Of a stretch of 64,000 nt of DNA, positions 10,571 through 21,329 are shown piece after piece. Positions within the stretch are counted from its first letter, which is position 1. Each line of letters opens with the position of its first letter. The notes under the pieces are model-generated. The model was not told where the DNA came from, ran no database searches, and saw only the letters and a list, made by a program, of their open reading frames with translations. The stretch lies in the NCBI GenBank assembly GCA_951230915.1, contig OX579638.1, positions 12,046,696 to 12,110,695 of the forward strand, written 5' to 3'. This DNA comes from Antitrichia curtipendula. Taxonomy: Eukaryota > Streptophyta > Bryopsida > Hypnales > Leucodontaceae. The translations under genes and the position numbers were made by a program.

Positions 10571-12060
10571 TATTTTTTTAGTGGTGAAAAATTCATCTAC
10601 TTTTTATGTACTTTGATTTGACTATATGAATGAAAGGGATAGAAATTTTATTTTTTTCCCTAATTTCACTATTTTATAAATTGTATTTTGCCATCAAGCC
10701 TTGTGTTTGAAGCTCACATCACCATTGAGTTAAAGAAGTGCCAAGCTGTAATCGCCTATATTACTCTCATTGTGGCCACACATTCCAAACAAGGTCACCG
10801 AAGCTTAGCCATTGGATTATAACTTTTTGCTTGCTCGAGTCTATACTTCAACGTCCAATACACTAAGGTTGCCATATTAGTCTCTTGTACAAATAGATTA
10901 GGAGTCAAGATTTCTATCAAGGTTTGGTTCACGTAGCCATGATTTCAAAAATTTAGTTAAGGTATATCGCCTATTCTCAACAAACTTAACTAAAAGTAAA
11001 AGTTTTTTTAATTAACTACCATATTTTTATTTTTATAATTATTATTTTATTTTATTTATTTATTTCTATTTTTAATGTGAAGTTTACTAAAATAAAAACA
11101 TTTCTATAATTACTTTGTATATTGGGCTATTGGGTATATATAACCCGAATATGCTTATAATATATTTTATTTTCATTTGCTTGTCATTTTCTTTATATTT
11201 CTATGAAGTTCGTTATATATTACGATGTTTGTACTTTTTCTTTTCTATCAAATTCTATACAACATATTTTTGAAAGGTGTAATATTATTAATAATTATTC
11301 TATAGAATAATATATTATCTTATTATACATCTCTTATAATATTTGTAGAAAGATTGATTTATAAAGAACAGATGAATATGTAGTAATAGTATAAATTCTT
11401 CTTAGTTGTTAAAAAGAAGAAAAAAAAGCAAGTGAAGGTGGTTTTGGACTATATACCATGATGTTCTACTTTCTCATGTTCTCTAAATATCCTACAAACT
11501 TTATAACTTGTAGTAGACATAGAACTTCTAATTCTTTGAACCAAAATTGCTAATTTTCGAGTGACATGGTACTTTTGTTATTTATCTAAATGCTCTATTC
11601 TATAATGGAAGCCTTAGTGAAAATTTCATATTCTTTCAATGTATATTTTATTGATATGATTTTTGGTTCCTATGATTTTTTTTTATTGTTCATGAAATTG
11701 TTCATATGATTTTTTTTTCCTTTTTATAAAAAAGTTTTTAGTACTTTCAAATGTCCTCCCAAAATCCCACTAACTTTATAACTTGTAGTTGATATAGAAC
11801 TTCTAAATTTTTTTCCTCTAAGTTTCTAATTTTATTTATATGGAAAGTTTTGATTCGTTCCATTTGTGTTTGTTATGTGAAAGTTATGGACAATTTTATT
11901 TTTCGAATATGCTTGTAATATATTTTATTTTCAAGATCAAATTTTTGATGCTAAAATTAAACTTCAAGAAGAACTTTCTAAACATATGAACTACAAAAAA
12001 ATAGCAACTTGGTTAGGTTTTATTTAACTTCAAAGTTTTGCAAACAACAAATTTGGGTGC
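10571..12060. other. AT-rich tract with isolated tandem-repeat monomers
   Basis: There is no gene. It contains a monomer of the array to the left at 11450-11580 and a truncated one at 11740-11830. Near 11860-11930 it also has the GAAAGTTATGGACAATTTTA block that marks the TTAA-element family. Confidence 0.5.
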
Positions 12061-12080
12061 CTTGGACATTTAGGGGTTAA
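12055..12080. mobile_element. Right terminus of a TTAA-flanked element
   Basis: CCTTGGACATTTAGGGGTTAA ends at 12080. Reverse-complemented it begins TTAACCCCTAAATGTCC, the same terminus as the element ends at 22162 and 53369. I could not locate a matching left end. Members of the family have internal sequence like that at 8480-8720 and 11860-11930, so the element may reach far to the left and be interrupted by the tandem arrays. Confidence 0.6.
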
Positions 12081-12099
12081 GAGTGAGAAATGATTAGGG

Positions 12100-13380
12100 T
12101 TGTTGCAATTGGTATTAAAATTCCATGTGTCGCACAACTGAGTGGGGTTTCCAAGGCAACTGCTTTGCCTTCAGGTTTCACTAACAGTCCATGCACATGC
12201 CCAGTTTTGTGGCGGGTGCCGGCAAGGACTGGCGGGTTTTGCCTGGCACAGTGGCGGAATTGAGAGTGGTGGAACTGAGCTCCGCCAACGCCAGCAGCAG
12301 CCCGCGCAAGTAACAACAGGTGGGACCAATTTGTCAAATTTTAACTTTTCACTGTGTATCGGGACTGCTCTTTCCTCGCGTGCTACTTGGTCTTCACTAG
12401 TGTTGTTCTTGTTGAAGGCCTCCAAAACAAAAGACAAACCACTGTTGTAAAATGTTTTTTCTTTACACTACTATTTTCACACTACTATTTTCATGTTTTC
12501 ATATAAGGGTTACAAAACAAATGACTGACTAGTTTACTTAGCTCTTGAAGTGATCATTTAAGAGCTGATTGACTTTTTAGAGAAACTAAACTACTTGAAA
12601 CAATTTTAAGTAAACTTTTGTAGGATGTAAAATTGAATTGGCATCTCCACAAAGTCGTTTCATATTTTTTGAACCTCTGTGGAAGTAGTTACAAATTTTT
12701 GAAGTTGAAACGCAACATTCAATGAATTCCTAAATGCCAAAGGCCCTTTGTTATCAATGAGGAATTTGCTCTACATTGCTCATAAAATCTACTCTACGAT
12801 TTTTTGAAATGATTTTCTAATGCGATTTTAGGCTCATTTTCAAAAATACAAATTACTAAAAAATAAAGATATGCAATGGACACCCTTGCACACAATCAAA
12901 AGAAAACAACTCAAGACATTTGATGCCTTCAATACACAAAGTAGTTGCAATTAAATTTGTTTCATTTGTTTTCCAAAAAAACAAAATAAATACAAACACA
13001 TAAAATACGAGAACGTCGCTATGATTTTCAAATACATTGACCAATCAACACATGATCAACCCCACATTTACAATACACATAATTCATTTTGGTTTCCATA
13101 TCAACATATAAATCGCAATGAATTTCGTTTTGACAAAGTGGTTTTACCTTCTTTGACAGGGCATAGCAGGGCGTGGCGGAAGAGTATGTGCGTAGGGGAG
13201 AAGGTTGCGCCTCAAAAGAGAACCGGAAATACTGGACCAACTAGTCACGCCCTGCCACTGGCTAGGCGGGTGGCGGGTGCAAAACTGGGCATGTGCGTCC
13301 GCTATAAGTCTTATCCAAGGTGGTGGCTGTTCAAGCTTCCGCGAGGTGCAAAAACAAGAGCTTCTCATCTTCCACAATTT
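12100..13380. other. GC-richer block with an inverted GGGCATGTGC-containing repeat
   Basis: GCACATGCCCAGTTTTGTGG at about 12191 and GTGCAAAACTGGGCATGTGC at about 13277 are imperfect inverted copies, each next to GGCGGGTGCCGG or GGCGGGTGGCGG. A related CAAACTGGGCGTCATCC stretch is at about 53639. AT-rich sequence (12440-13020) lies between the two arms. The arms could be inverted copies of one promoter or repeat. Open frames here lack recognisable domains and I do not call them genes. Confidence 0.45.
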
Positions 13381-13435
13381 GAGGTTTGCGTTCGGTTCTG
13401 AGGTTTGCGTTCAATTTGAGGTTTGCGTTCAGTTT
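13379..13435. repeat. Short tandem repeat TGAGGTTTGCGTTC, three copies
   Basis: The block TGAGGTTTGCGTTC(A/G) occurs three times in a row, with units of about 17-20 bp. It lies upstream of the exon-like ORF at 13927. Confidence 0.85.
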
Positions 13436-13926
13436 TTGTGCGTTTTGTCTGGGGTTCGTTTCAGCCGATCGATCTGTGCAATTGCGCTTGTATTTTGTTG
13501 TTGTTTTGTTTTGGTATTTCTGCCTTTGATTTTGGTGCGCCGCGGGTTTCATTGTTCTTGTCTACGTTTGATTTAAGGCGGTGATTACCATAGCTGAGGA
13601 TGCTGCAGCAGGTGTTGAGACCTTCCCTTTTTAGGCGGAGATGAACCAGTTGTTGAGCTGTCGTTGTCGGTTGGGTATTTTGCAGAGTCTTTGCAATATT
13701 TGTCTTTGTATGATAATCGATATTTGCGCGACTTCAAAGGGCATCGTGAGAGGGCACTATCTTAATTTGGTGATATTATTGTGTGACTTGATTTTGTGTC
13801 TTATATCGTCTTAGTTTCACTGAGTTTGTTGATTTTCCCTTTTTTATTCCTCCTCTCTGGTCCTACTAAAAAATGTCAAAGTCTGTAAACAGTGAGTTGA
13901 TTCTGCAAATAGTGCATCATGTTTAG

Positions 13927-14609
13927 GTTGAAAGAATTATACCCGATTATAATCAAATTTTTAGACCACCTCCCCTTATTCACAGGATTGAGGGCAAAAA
14001 ATATGGATGTTCATTTTTGCGTGATCATTATCCAACAGAAACCCTAAAACATAGTAGGAACATGAAGAAGGCAAATAAATGGCTCCAAGATTCAATGCAA
14101 CAGTCTCCACAAGGAGCAAGCAAAACTAAACGAGATTGGCTAAAGAGAGTTTGTTATTTGAAAATTGCTGAAAACGATAGAATGGAAACTTTAAATTTTT
14201 ATGGAGTTAGTATGACATGGGAAGTAGAAAACATTATAGAACATTTAGTAGAAAAAATTGATCAAATGCGTAAAAGGAGTAACATGAAAATTCTTAAAAA
14301 TCAGGAAACGAAGAAATTGAGCAGGTTAATCCAGTCAGTGACACGGTAGATGACACAGTTTCTGTTCCCGTGAGGGTAGACATAGAAAGCGATGATGAGA
14401 AACTCGTGTTGGAGGAATTGAACGAAAATGTGCACATTGTGAGAGGTAAACTATTCAGTGAGATCAAGCATTTGAGAAAATTTCTCCCAAGAAAACCAAA
14501 AAGACGTTTTGACGGGTATACTTCAAAAACGAACAAAGAGCGACTTCATATGATGGCTGAATTCATCCAAGAAAAACGGAGGTGCACTGAAGCAACCAAT
14601 CAAACATGA
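13927..14609 (+). pseudogene. Exon-like basic ORF, unrecognised, with a one-base frameshift near 14300
   Basis: An exon-like frame opens right after a TTTAG acceptor at 13925 and runs about 140 codons. Visible stretches are FRPPPLIHRIEGKKYGCSFL, SKTKRDWLKRVCYLKIAEN, and ETLNFYGVSMTWEVENIIEH followed by a basic stretch. At about 14300 the coding character passes to another plus-strand frame (GNEEIEQVNPVSDTVDD, then an acidic stretch and HLRKFLPRKPKRRFDGY), which ends in TGA at 14609. A single-base loss between KNQ and GNEE explains the switch. I do not recognise the family. It looks like a decayed or captured exon of a nuclear-type protein; the short overlapping frames are parts of it, not separate genes. 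Confidence 0.55.
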
Positions 14610-14687
14610 ATAAGGTATTTTTTTAAGCTGGAGAAATGAAAGTTACGCCTTGCTTTTTATTGTCGTTGGATTTGTTCCTGAACGCAG

Positions 14688-15700
14688 GTAGTACATGTAA
14701 AGCGGGAAATAGAGACCCGTGAATACACAAGGTTGTTGCACGCGCTGGACAGTAGGTCTTGTTGGTTCAAAAGTTCTAAGTTAGGATTTCGGTTATGTGT
14801 GCGGAAATGTTAGTCTTGATCTGATACTAATTTGTCGCGGTATTCTCTCTTGCAGAGCCGTGAGGTCATTGAGGGAAGAAAAGGTGTGCGAGCTCCGTAC
14901 GCATTTTCACCTCAAGGTACGAGTGGTTGCATTTGAATCTTTGTCAGGTATGGTTGGGATTTGAGATGTCTGTCTTGATAAGTAGATTCTTGCTGAGAAT
15001 TGAGTGTGCCTAACAGTCTCTGTTGTTACTATTTTGAAGCATCTTATATTTATGTTAAAAATAGTGGACGTGGATTTCTGCAGGTGTGTTCAACTTTGAG
15101 TTTTAGTAGTGTTGGCATTTTCATGCGAATGATTCGTGGTTTTGATGTTGTTGTTATCGATGAGGCAGCTCAGGCGGTAAGAACCATCATTTCTGGGAAG
15201 GTTTTGTTTACGTAGTTTCTTCATATTGGAATGTGAATATTCAATGAATTTCGCTTTTATGTTTGACCCTATTATGTGTATAACACTGGAAAGAAGTTGC
15301 AGGTAGTAACATGGTGGAAGCCTGTGTAGGTGGAGCCTTCAACACTAGTGCCACTTGTTCATGGTTGTCGGCAAGTATTTCTGGTATGATTTGGGAAGAC
15401 TTTTGCCAGAAGGATTGTTTATGTTGTAATCATAACTGCCATATTGTTAGGCCGCCAAACATGATAGTGAAGATGATGGCAGACCATACTTGGGGTAAGA
15501 AAAAATTAAAATAACCAAATCACCACTTCAAATGTACACAAAGAGCATTGGTTGCTTAAAGATTAGAGTCAGTATTGGTTTTCATGTATGCCTAGTGTTG
15601 ATTCACCAGAATTTTCGTATGATGTTGGAGGTTGGAGATCCATTACAATTGCCTGCTACTGTCTTATCGACAAAAGCTCAATCACGTTATCACTGTAGAA
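14688..15700 (+). pseudogene. SEN1/MAA3-like superfamily 1 RNA/DNA helicase fragment (motifs II-III)
   Basis: Exon-like pieces with GT-AG borders are 14688-14755 (VVHVKREIETREYTRLLHA), 14856-14916 (SREVIEGRKGVRAPYAFS), 15084-15176, 15330-15374 and about 15610-15700. The third encodes CSTLSFSSVGIFMRM and GFDVVVIDEAAQA, helicase motif II (DEAAQA). The fourth gives VEPSTLVPLVHGCRQ. The fifth gives VGDPLQLPATVLSTKAQ, motif III. These match the SEN1/senataxin/MAGATAMA3 group, whose full proteins unwind RNA/DNA hybrids. No Walker A motif (GPPGTGKT) is found upstream, and motifs IV-VI are absent downstream, where stops appear. It is therefore a fragment. A possible further piece near 15960-16020 reads TYTFANVESREGQQA. 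Confidence 0.7.
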
Positions 15701-16470
15701 ATGCACGGAAGAAAGACTCTCCTAGACTTAGGTTTTGAAATAAAGAGCGGGTGTACATAGTGACTCAATTAGGTTGGGGTTGCAATTAGGGGTACTTATC
15801 TTACTTTTAATGCCTTGGGACTTTTGAACTTGCAAAGGGGTAGTCTTCGTTTGTGCATGTCCTTGAGGTTGCACAAAGACGCTTGAAAATATTATGTCCT
15901 TGTCACTATCATCATTTTCTTACTTCTGAAAACCTATTGTTTTTGAGGAATTCAACTGGGACAAGGGAAGTTACCAAGAACATATACTTTTGCCAATGTG
16001 GAGAGTCGCGAGGGGCAACAAGCTTTACGGCTACGCATGTACCTGGAGAAAGAATCTGGGAAGGGGAGAGCAAATGAGAATGAATCTTCAGCAAATGTAC
16101 TCACATCCCTTGTAGGCCCCAGAGCCGCTTGGTGGATTCTTAAGGCGTTTATCTGTCTCTTGTTTATACTAGGAGTAATTTGTCCCACGTCAGGTTTTGA
16201 CATGGAATAAAGTTCAGCTTTTGTTGCTGTCGCGTGCAACCAAGAGTATTCTTAGTGAATGTCCTTTGTTCTTGTGTGCCTTCTAATAATTTCCAACGAT
16301 GTTTTTAATTAACCCTATTTTTGAATTATTAGTTCTTGAAGCACTTTTCAACTGACATTCTCTTCTATGCACAGCTATGCAACATGTCAACTATCACACA
16401 AGAGTACACCTCGCTCTGATTAGTGGGCTCCTTGCCATTTGTTGACACCATTCTTCTGCCAGCCTGATTG

Positions 16471-16564
16471 AAGAAGATGAATCGGACTCAGCGAAAGATT
16501 CAGGCCGATGGACAATTCCTCCCTCTCTGTTTGATCATTTGAACGAAACTCGTAACGTATCATA
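16471..16564 (+). pseudogene. Short exon-like acidic segment, unrecognised
   Basis: One plus-strand frame reads LIEEDESDSAKDSGRWTIPP and then SLFDHLNETRNVS before TAG. Its amino-acid composition is coding-like and it lies between the helicase fragment and the CFA-synthase fragment in the same orientation. No family is recognised and no flanking exon can be paired with it. Confidence 0.3.
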
Positions 16565-17021
16565 GCTTCAGGCTATCCAGATAATTCTGAAGTTTCTGTG
16601 TGTATGTCTCGACAGCTAGTGCTCTGTTTGAATTTCTTAATGCATGCTTTTGAACTTTCTGTCCTCAATTTAAGCCTAAGTGGTTAAGTTTTTGGTTCGT
16701 TTTAATTCGCTCTATCATCTGCAAAATTTAGAGGTGTTCATTTTGAGTTTTGGTTGAACAGACTACTTGTTCACAAGATCCTCTAGTGCCAGTATGCAAT
16801 GTGTATGTGCGCATCCATTGCACGGAAGCCGGTAGATATATTACAGTGTTTTATTCTAGCGTTATCTGCTTCAGAAATTGAGTGTTTTCTGCTAGGACAC
16901 TCTAACAGCACGATGAACGACTTCTTATTCTCGTGAATCATTTCCTTTGTTGTGATTGATTTCCTGTGAACTTGTGTCTTTACGGCCATTATGCTTTATC
17001 TTCTGATTCTGCTGTGAACAG

Positions 17022-17120
17022 ATAGAGCATTTGGTGGTGCGCCGAACCGGGTGTCACTACACCGGCATCACGTTATCTCAGGAGCAGTTGGAGTATGCCC
17101 AAAATTCCGCAAACAATGGA
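17022..17120 (+). pseudogene. Fragment of a cyclopropane-fatty-acid (CFA) synthase-like methyltransferase exon
   Basis: After a TGAACAG acceptor the frame reads IEHLVVRRTGCHYTGITLSQ, then EQLEYAQNSANNG. The GC-x-YTGITLSxEQLxYA block is characteristic of the SAM-dependent CFA synthase family, where it follows the SAM-binding strand. In plants these are often the C-terminal half of amine-oxidase/CFA fusion proteins. Only this roughly 30-residue piece is present; no partner exons were found on either side. It is a gene fragment, either captured by a transposon or left by a decayed gene. Confidence 0.7.
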
Positions 17121-17184
17121 TCATGTTTTGGTCTATCTAGCATTTGAAGATGTAGGTCCTTTTTCTGACGAAGTAGTGAAGCAC

Positions 17185-17224
17185 GAGATTGGGAAGTAGC
17201 ATAGGAGATTGGGAAGTAGCATAG
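17185..17224. repeat. Perfect tandem duplication of 20 bp
   Basis: GAGATTGGGAAGTAGCATAG occurs twice back to back (17185-17204 and 17205-17224), shortly after the CFA-synthase-like fragment. Being perfect, it is a recent duplication. Confidence 0.95.
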
Positions 17225-17334
17225 GACTGGAACTCGGCAGGGATATGGGATGTATGCATTAAATTTTGATTTTCTATATTATCACTGTATTTTTCTGTAT
17301 TAGCACCTTATTTGGTACACTGGATCGATTGTCA

Positions 17335-17545
17335 GAATTCATCCAACCAATAAATACTTCATCTAAAAAAACGTCATTCATATGCCTTGATTTCATCCAT
17401 CCAAAAGCAATCCGATCATCCAAATTTTTGTCATCCCAACCACAAAACTTCATCCATCCAATAAATTAATCATCCAAGACTTTGTCATTCATCCAACGTG
17501 ATTTCATCCATCCAATATTCTTTTTCATCTAGAGGAATGTCATTC
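17335..17545. repeat. Degenerate CATCCATCCAA-type repeat
   Basis: TTCATCCATCCAA and TCATCCAA-like blocks recur at irregular spacing of about 30-60 bp, at least seven times, often next to TTTGTCATTC. No coding frame is kept. Confidence 0.65.
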
Positions 17546-17584
17546 GTGAGTGGTTTTCATCCACAGGCAATCCAAAGCTTGAAA

Positions 17585-17715
17585 AGACCGGGGGGGTGAA
17601 GACAATTCAAAGTTTGAAACACCAAGGGGGGGGTGAAGCTGCAATTTGGGTTTGGGAGGGGGATGTTTCATTAGACCCCCCCAGTGCACTTTCGGGGAGA
17701 TTTGACCGGGGGGGT
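17585..17715 (+). repeat. G-run cluster with a repeated GACCGGGGGGGTGA block
   Basis: GACCGGGGGGGTGA occurs near 17587 and again near 17704, with further runs of five to nine G between them. The plus strand could form G-quadruplexes; whether it does is not shown. The 17596-17832 open frame crosses these runs and shows no domain. Confidence 0.6.
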
Positions 17716-17832
17716 GATGGCCCACCAGTCTCCTTGTGTACATCAATACATGCTCTGTTTGGATGCGTGGGGAAACCATCCGAAACATGGGATATGGAAG
17801 CCTACCAATTAGTTATTCCGGTATTGTTATAG

Positions 17833-19069
17833 ACATGATGAATTAATAGACGCCATTTGAAATAATAAGCGACTTACAAGCAGAGACCGAATGACGGAAC
17901 ATGGTATATTGTTGTGTGAAGTTGTATATACATCCTGTGGGTTTTGCTCTAGAAACCTTGATGAGCTAACCTTTTAATGCATGTACAAGAATAACCAAAA
18001 CTAAGTATGTCTCTCTTACGGAATTGAAGGTGACAGTCTATCCTACAAAAAACCAAGCTAGTCTGATCGTCGCCTCAGCACTCAGTGAAGCTCTTGACCT
18101 ACTTCGACGTGCTTGTGTGTACTTAAGATTGACTCTTTGAACTCTGCCAATAAAGGTCCCGAAGTTTCCGCCTTGATATCTTAATAGTTTGAATGTGTCC
18201 TCCAAGCCAGTGTGGCAAGTACTTGTGCTGAAGATATTTCTAGAGTGTCATGTTAGAGAAGGTCAAAATAGAGAGATTGGTGTGGAGTACGCTCTTCGGA
18301 ACTGGAGTGGGTTGGGATGAAGGAGGACTGGCGATTTGGTAGCCAGGACTCTTGATAGTGAGGGCAGGTTTACTTGCTTGCTATAGTAGTGACAATTTTC
18401 AGTGGTTGCACCTGGACAATTTGTGACTTTTGTAATTTTGGCTAAAGGCTTGCCCTCAATTCATGTGTCGTTTGTTTCTTTGAGGAATAAGCTTCCTTGG
18501 TTTCAGAAATAATATCATTTCCAATAAGCTGTAATATTTCGTCATTTGAGGAACTGAAGACAAACATACATAAGTTAAGGTTGAATGCTAAGTGAGCTGT
18601 CATTGAGTTGAATAGAGTGTATTTGATCTAGAGTTCCTTATGTTAATATGAGAATGTGTACCATATTGAAAATTTTGGTATAACAAGTTATTGTTAGGTA
18701 CATTCCTGCCAAATTTCAAGAGTACAAGAGGACTTTTGTACATAATGGTTAAAAAGTTCTAGGCGACATAACTTTTGATTTGGGCATCCGATCAAAAAAA
18801 ATTATATTCCCTTAAAGTAGAGACTTCTGAAACAAGACAAGTCACAAGGAAGTTATATCACTTTTTCCTGTAAAAGTGGGGAAACTTTGTGATGACAGTG
18901 AGTTTAAGAGTCTTTTGTGAGCTTTCATCTCTTCATAAATTCTCTTCAAATCTATTGTATGCAATCCAAATTGATAGATTTTACAATACATTCACACATC
19001 GATCTTAGATTTCAACTAATCTTTGGAAGATTTTAAAAGATGCAATTGTCCCATATGAATTGTCAAGGA
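17833..19069. other. Mixed spacer, no gene recognised
   Basis: 17900-18480 is moderately GC-rich and could be the 3' flank of the fragments to the left, but I find no convincing exon. From 18480 the sequence becomes AT-rich repeat tract. Confidence 0.35.
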
Positions 19070-19180
19070 TATCATGAGGTTATCATGAGGTTGGACATTT
19101 AACACTTGTAAGTTGTCGAACTCCTATCATGAGGTTATTATGAGGTTGGACACATAAGACTTGTAAGTGGTCAAACTCTC
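19070..19180. repeat. Tandem duplication, 55-bp unit, two copies
   Basis: Each unit begins TATCATGAGGTTATYATGAG and continues with GTTGGACAYWTAA and ACTTGTAAGTKGTC. They start at 19070 and 19125. Confidence 0.8.
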
Positions 19181-20805
19181 CATTCATAGAGTTGTAAAAT
19201 TTCTAGTGTCTTTAGATTCTAGAAATCTATGAAATTTTAAACAACTAAAATCTATAAGGTAACTACTAGTATTTGTAATGTAGAAAAGATACCAATTTTT
19301 GAAAATAAAAAATCTACAAATTAGTGAGATTGAAGATTCAAAATCTATATACTCCTTAGGCCCGAGCCTCCAAAATCTATGAATTGTAATGATTATGTAT
19401 ACTAATATCTATGTTTAAGTTTGGCTTAGAGGCATAAATCTACATTCCAAAGTATTGAATTTCATAAATTGAGTTGATTTGGAGGTGGAGACATCTTCAA
19501 ATAACACTAAAAAATGCCTTCCCCTAAAAAAAGCAAAATATTCCCCTAAAGAAAAAGAAAAATTTCATGGGGGCTCACATTCTCCCTTGAACCTCAAAAT
19601 CCCCTATGTGCAAGAAAATGCTTCAAATCACTTGTAAGGAAGGGGGAGAATTGGTGCATCTCATACACGGGAAAGTGATATAACTTCCTTATGAGTTACT
19701 AGGACATGATTGATACATATGTAAAAAATAACAATCTACAACTTCGCTCTAAAGAATGTCAATTTCGTTAAATTGGTGGTATTCCATGCACCAAAAGTTG
19801 TGACAATATCTTTGTAACAAGTCTAATGTCATGCCACAAACTTGGGGTGGCAATTCTCATATAATATACTAGGAATTTCAAGGTCAATAAGTAATTTAAG
19901 GATGTGTTATGAACTTATCATAAATGTCATACATATAAAAATTAGGATTGCTACATCAAGTAGATTGCACTCGAGATCACATGTCCATCTAGTAGAGGTA
20001 CCGCCCGTCCAATGTAGTCAATATGCAATTATTTTTAAGTTTCTATGAAGGTAAAAAACCCAACAAAGACTTACCTTTCCTCAATGTCTGACACGTGATT
20101 ACTAGTACAAAGACAAGGTGTGGATGTAGGGCTAGGCATTGAAGATGACACTCATATGATAATGTTTAGGATAAACCTAATTTTTAAATTTAACTAAAAT
20201 CAAATCTAATGAAATTAAATTAAAGAAAGATTTCTATTATAATTTTTTATAGCATATCATATAATTTTGAATATTATCATATCATACTAATAATTATGCA
20301 ATAATTCATTAAAAAATGAAAATTCTTCTTTTTTTCTTTGTACAAATAAATTTTCTTGTTACAAACTTGTCAATTGATTTTTTGAATGATAATATTATCA
20401 TATTTTGATAAATAACATATCCTTGGAAAGCATTTGAAAAGTTCTCTTATCAACTAATATCAATCAAAATTAAAAAAAATCATAATACTTTAAGTTTACT
20501 AATACGTACAATATGAATTTTATAAATACAACTACTTATCATGAGAGAGTTGTCACCCTGTGACCACAAACTAGAACATGAATAGATTTTGAATTCAAGT
20601 TGCACTTCCTAAAACGTATCAAAGTTGTAGAATATGGCTAATTTAACAAAATTGAAGTTATTGGATATTATATAATTATTTGCATTATTTGCATTAGTTA
20701 GTAGGCTTGGATACACACTTGAATTTCCTTTTCGTTGATGTAATGAACTTTTTTAAGGATATGAATATGCGGTTGAATGCTTTAAAAATGAAAAGACAAC
20801 ATCCA
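19181..20805. other. AT-rich tract, no gene
   Basis: No exon-like segment is supported. The 68-codon open frame at 19842-20048 has no recognisable domain. Confidence 0.4.
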
Positions 20806-20808
20806 ATA

Positions 20809-20960
20809 TACTACATAAAAACAAGGGTATAAATGACTTGTCCACAATGACTCAAGCACAACAATGACTACAAAATGACTATTTTGCAGTCATTGTGGAC
20901 AATAAAGGACTACTACAATTATTGTGGACAAGTCATTTATACCCTTGTTTTTTTGTAGTG
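20809..20960. mobile_element. CACTA-type MITE, 152 bp, with 3-bp target duplication
   Basis: The right end, reverse-complemented, begins CACTACAAAAAAACAAGGGT. The left end begins TACTACATAAAAACAAGGGT, and inverted similarity continues through ATAAATGACTTGTCCACAAT. The terminal CACTA is intact on the right and changed to TACTA on the left. ATA flanks both ends (20806-20808 and 20961-20963), the 3-bp duplication made by En/Spm transposases. The centre carries GACTACAAAATGACTATTTT. There is no coding capacity. Confidence 0.88.
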
Positions 20961-21329
20961 ATATGGCTTGAAATTTGTAAAGCCTAACTAAACTAATCTA
21001 CAACTTCCATTCAATGAAGTTAAATAACTTGTCATTAATATGGTTGTAAATTTGTATTTTTGAAACAAGTTAATCCAAATTGTTTGTTTTCATCCTCCAT
21101 GATTTTTTCTTTCATTCATAAGAAGTTAAAAAAAAGGGGGGTGTAAAGTAGTACATCCAAAAAAAGATTTCAATTGTCAAGAATTCAAATATATTTTTGG
21201 ACCAATCTTTCAATTAATAAAAAATCATTACATACTAGACATTTTAGGATACATAATGATTTTTTTATTGGATGAAGACATATGTGAGAAGATTCCAAAG
21301 CTTCTAATGTAAAAATAGTTTAGTACCCT

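Noticed and set aside
14688..15700. Functional SEN1/MAA3 gene
   Set aside because: Walker A and motifs IV-VI are missing and stops follow motif III, so it cannot encode an active helicase.
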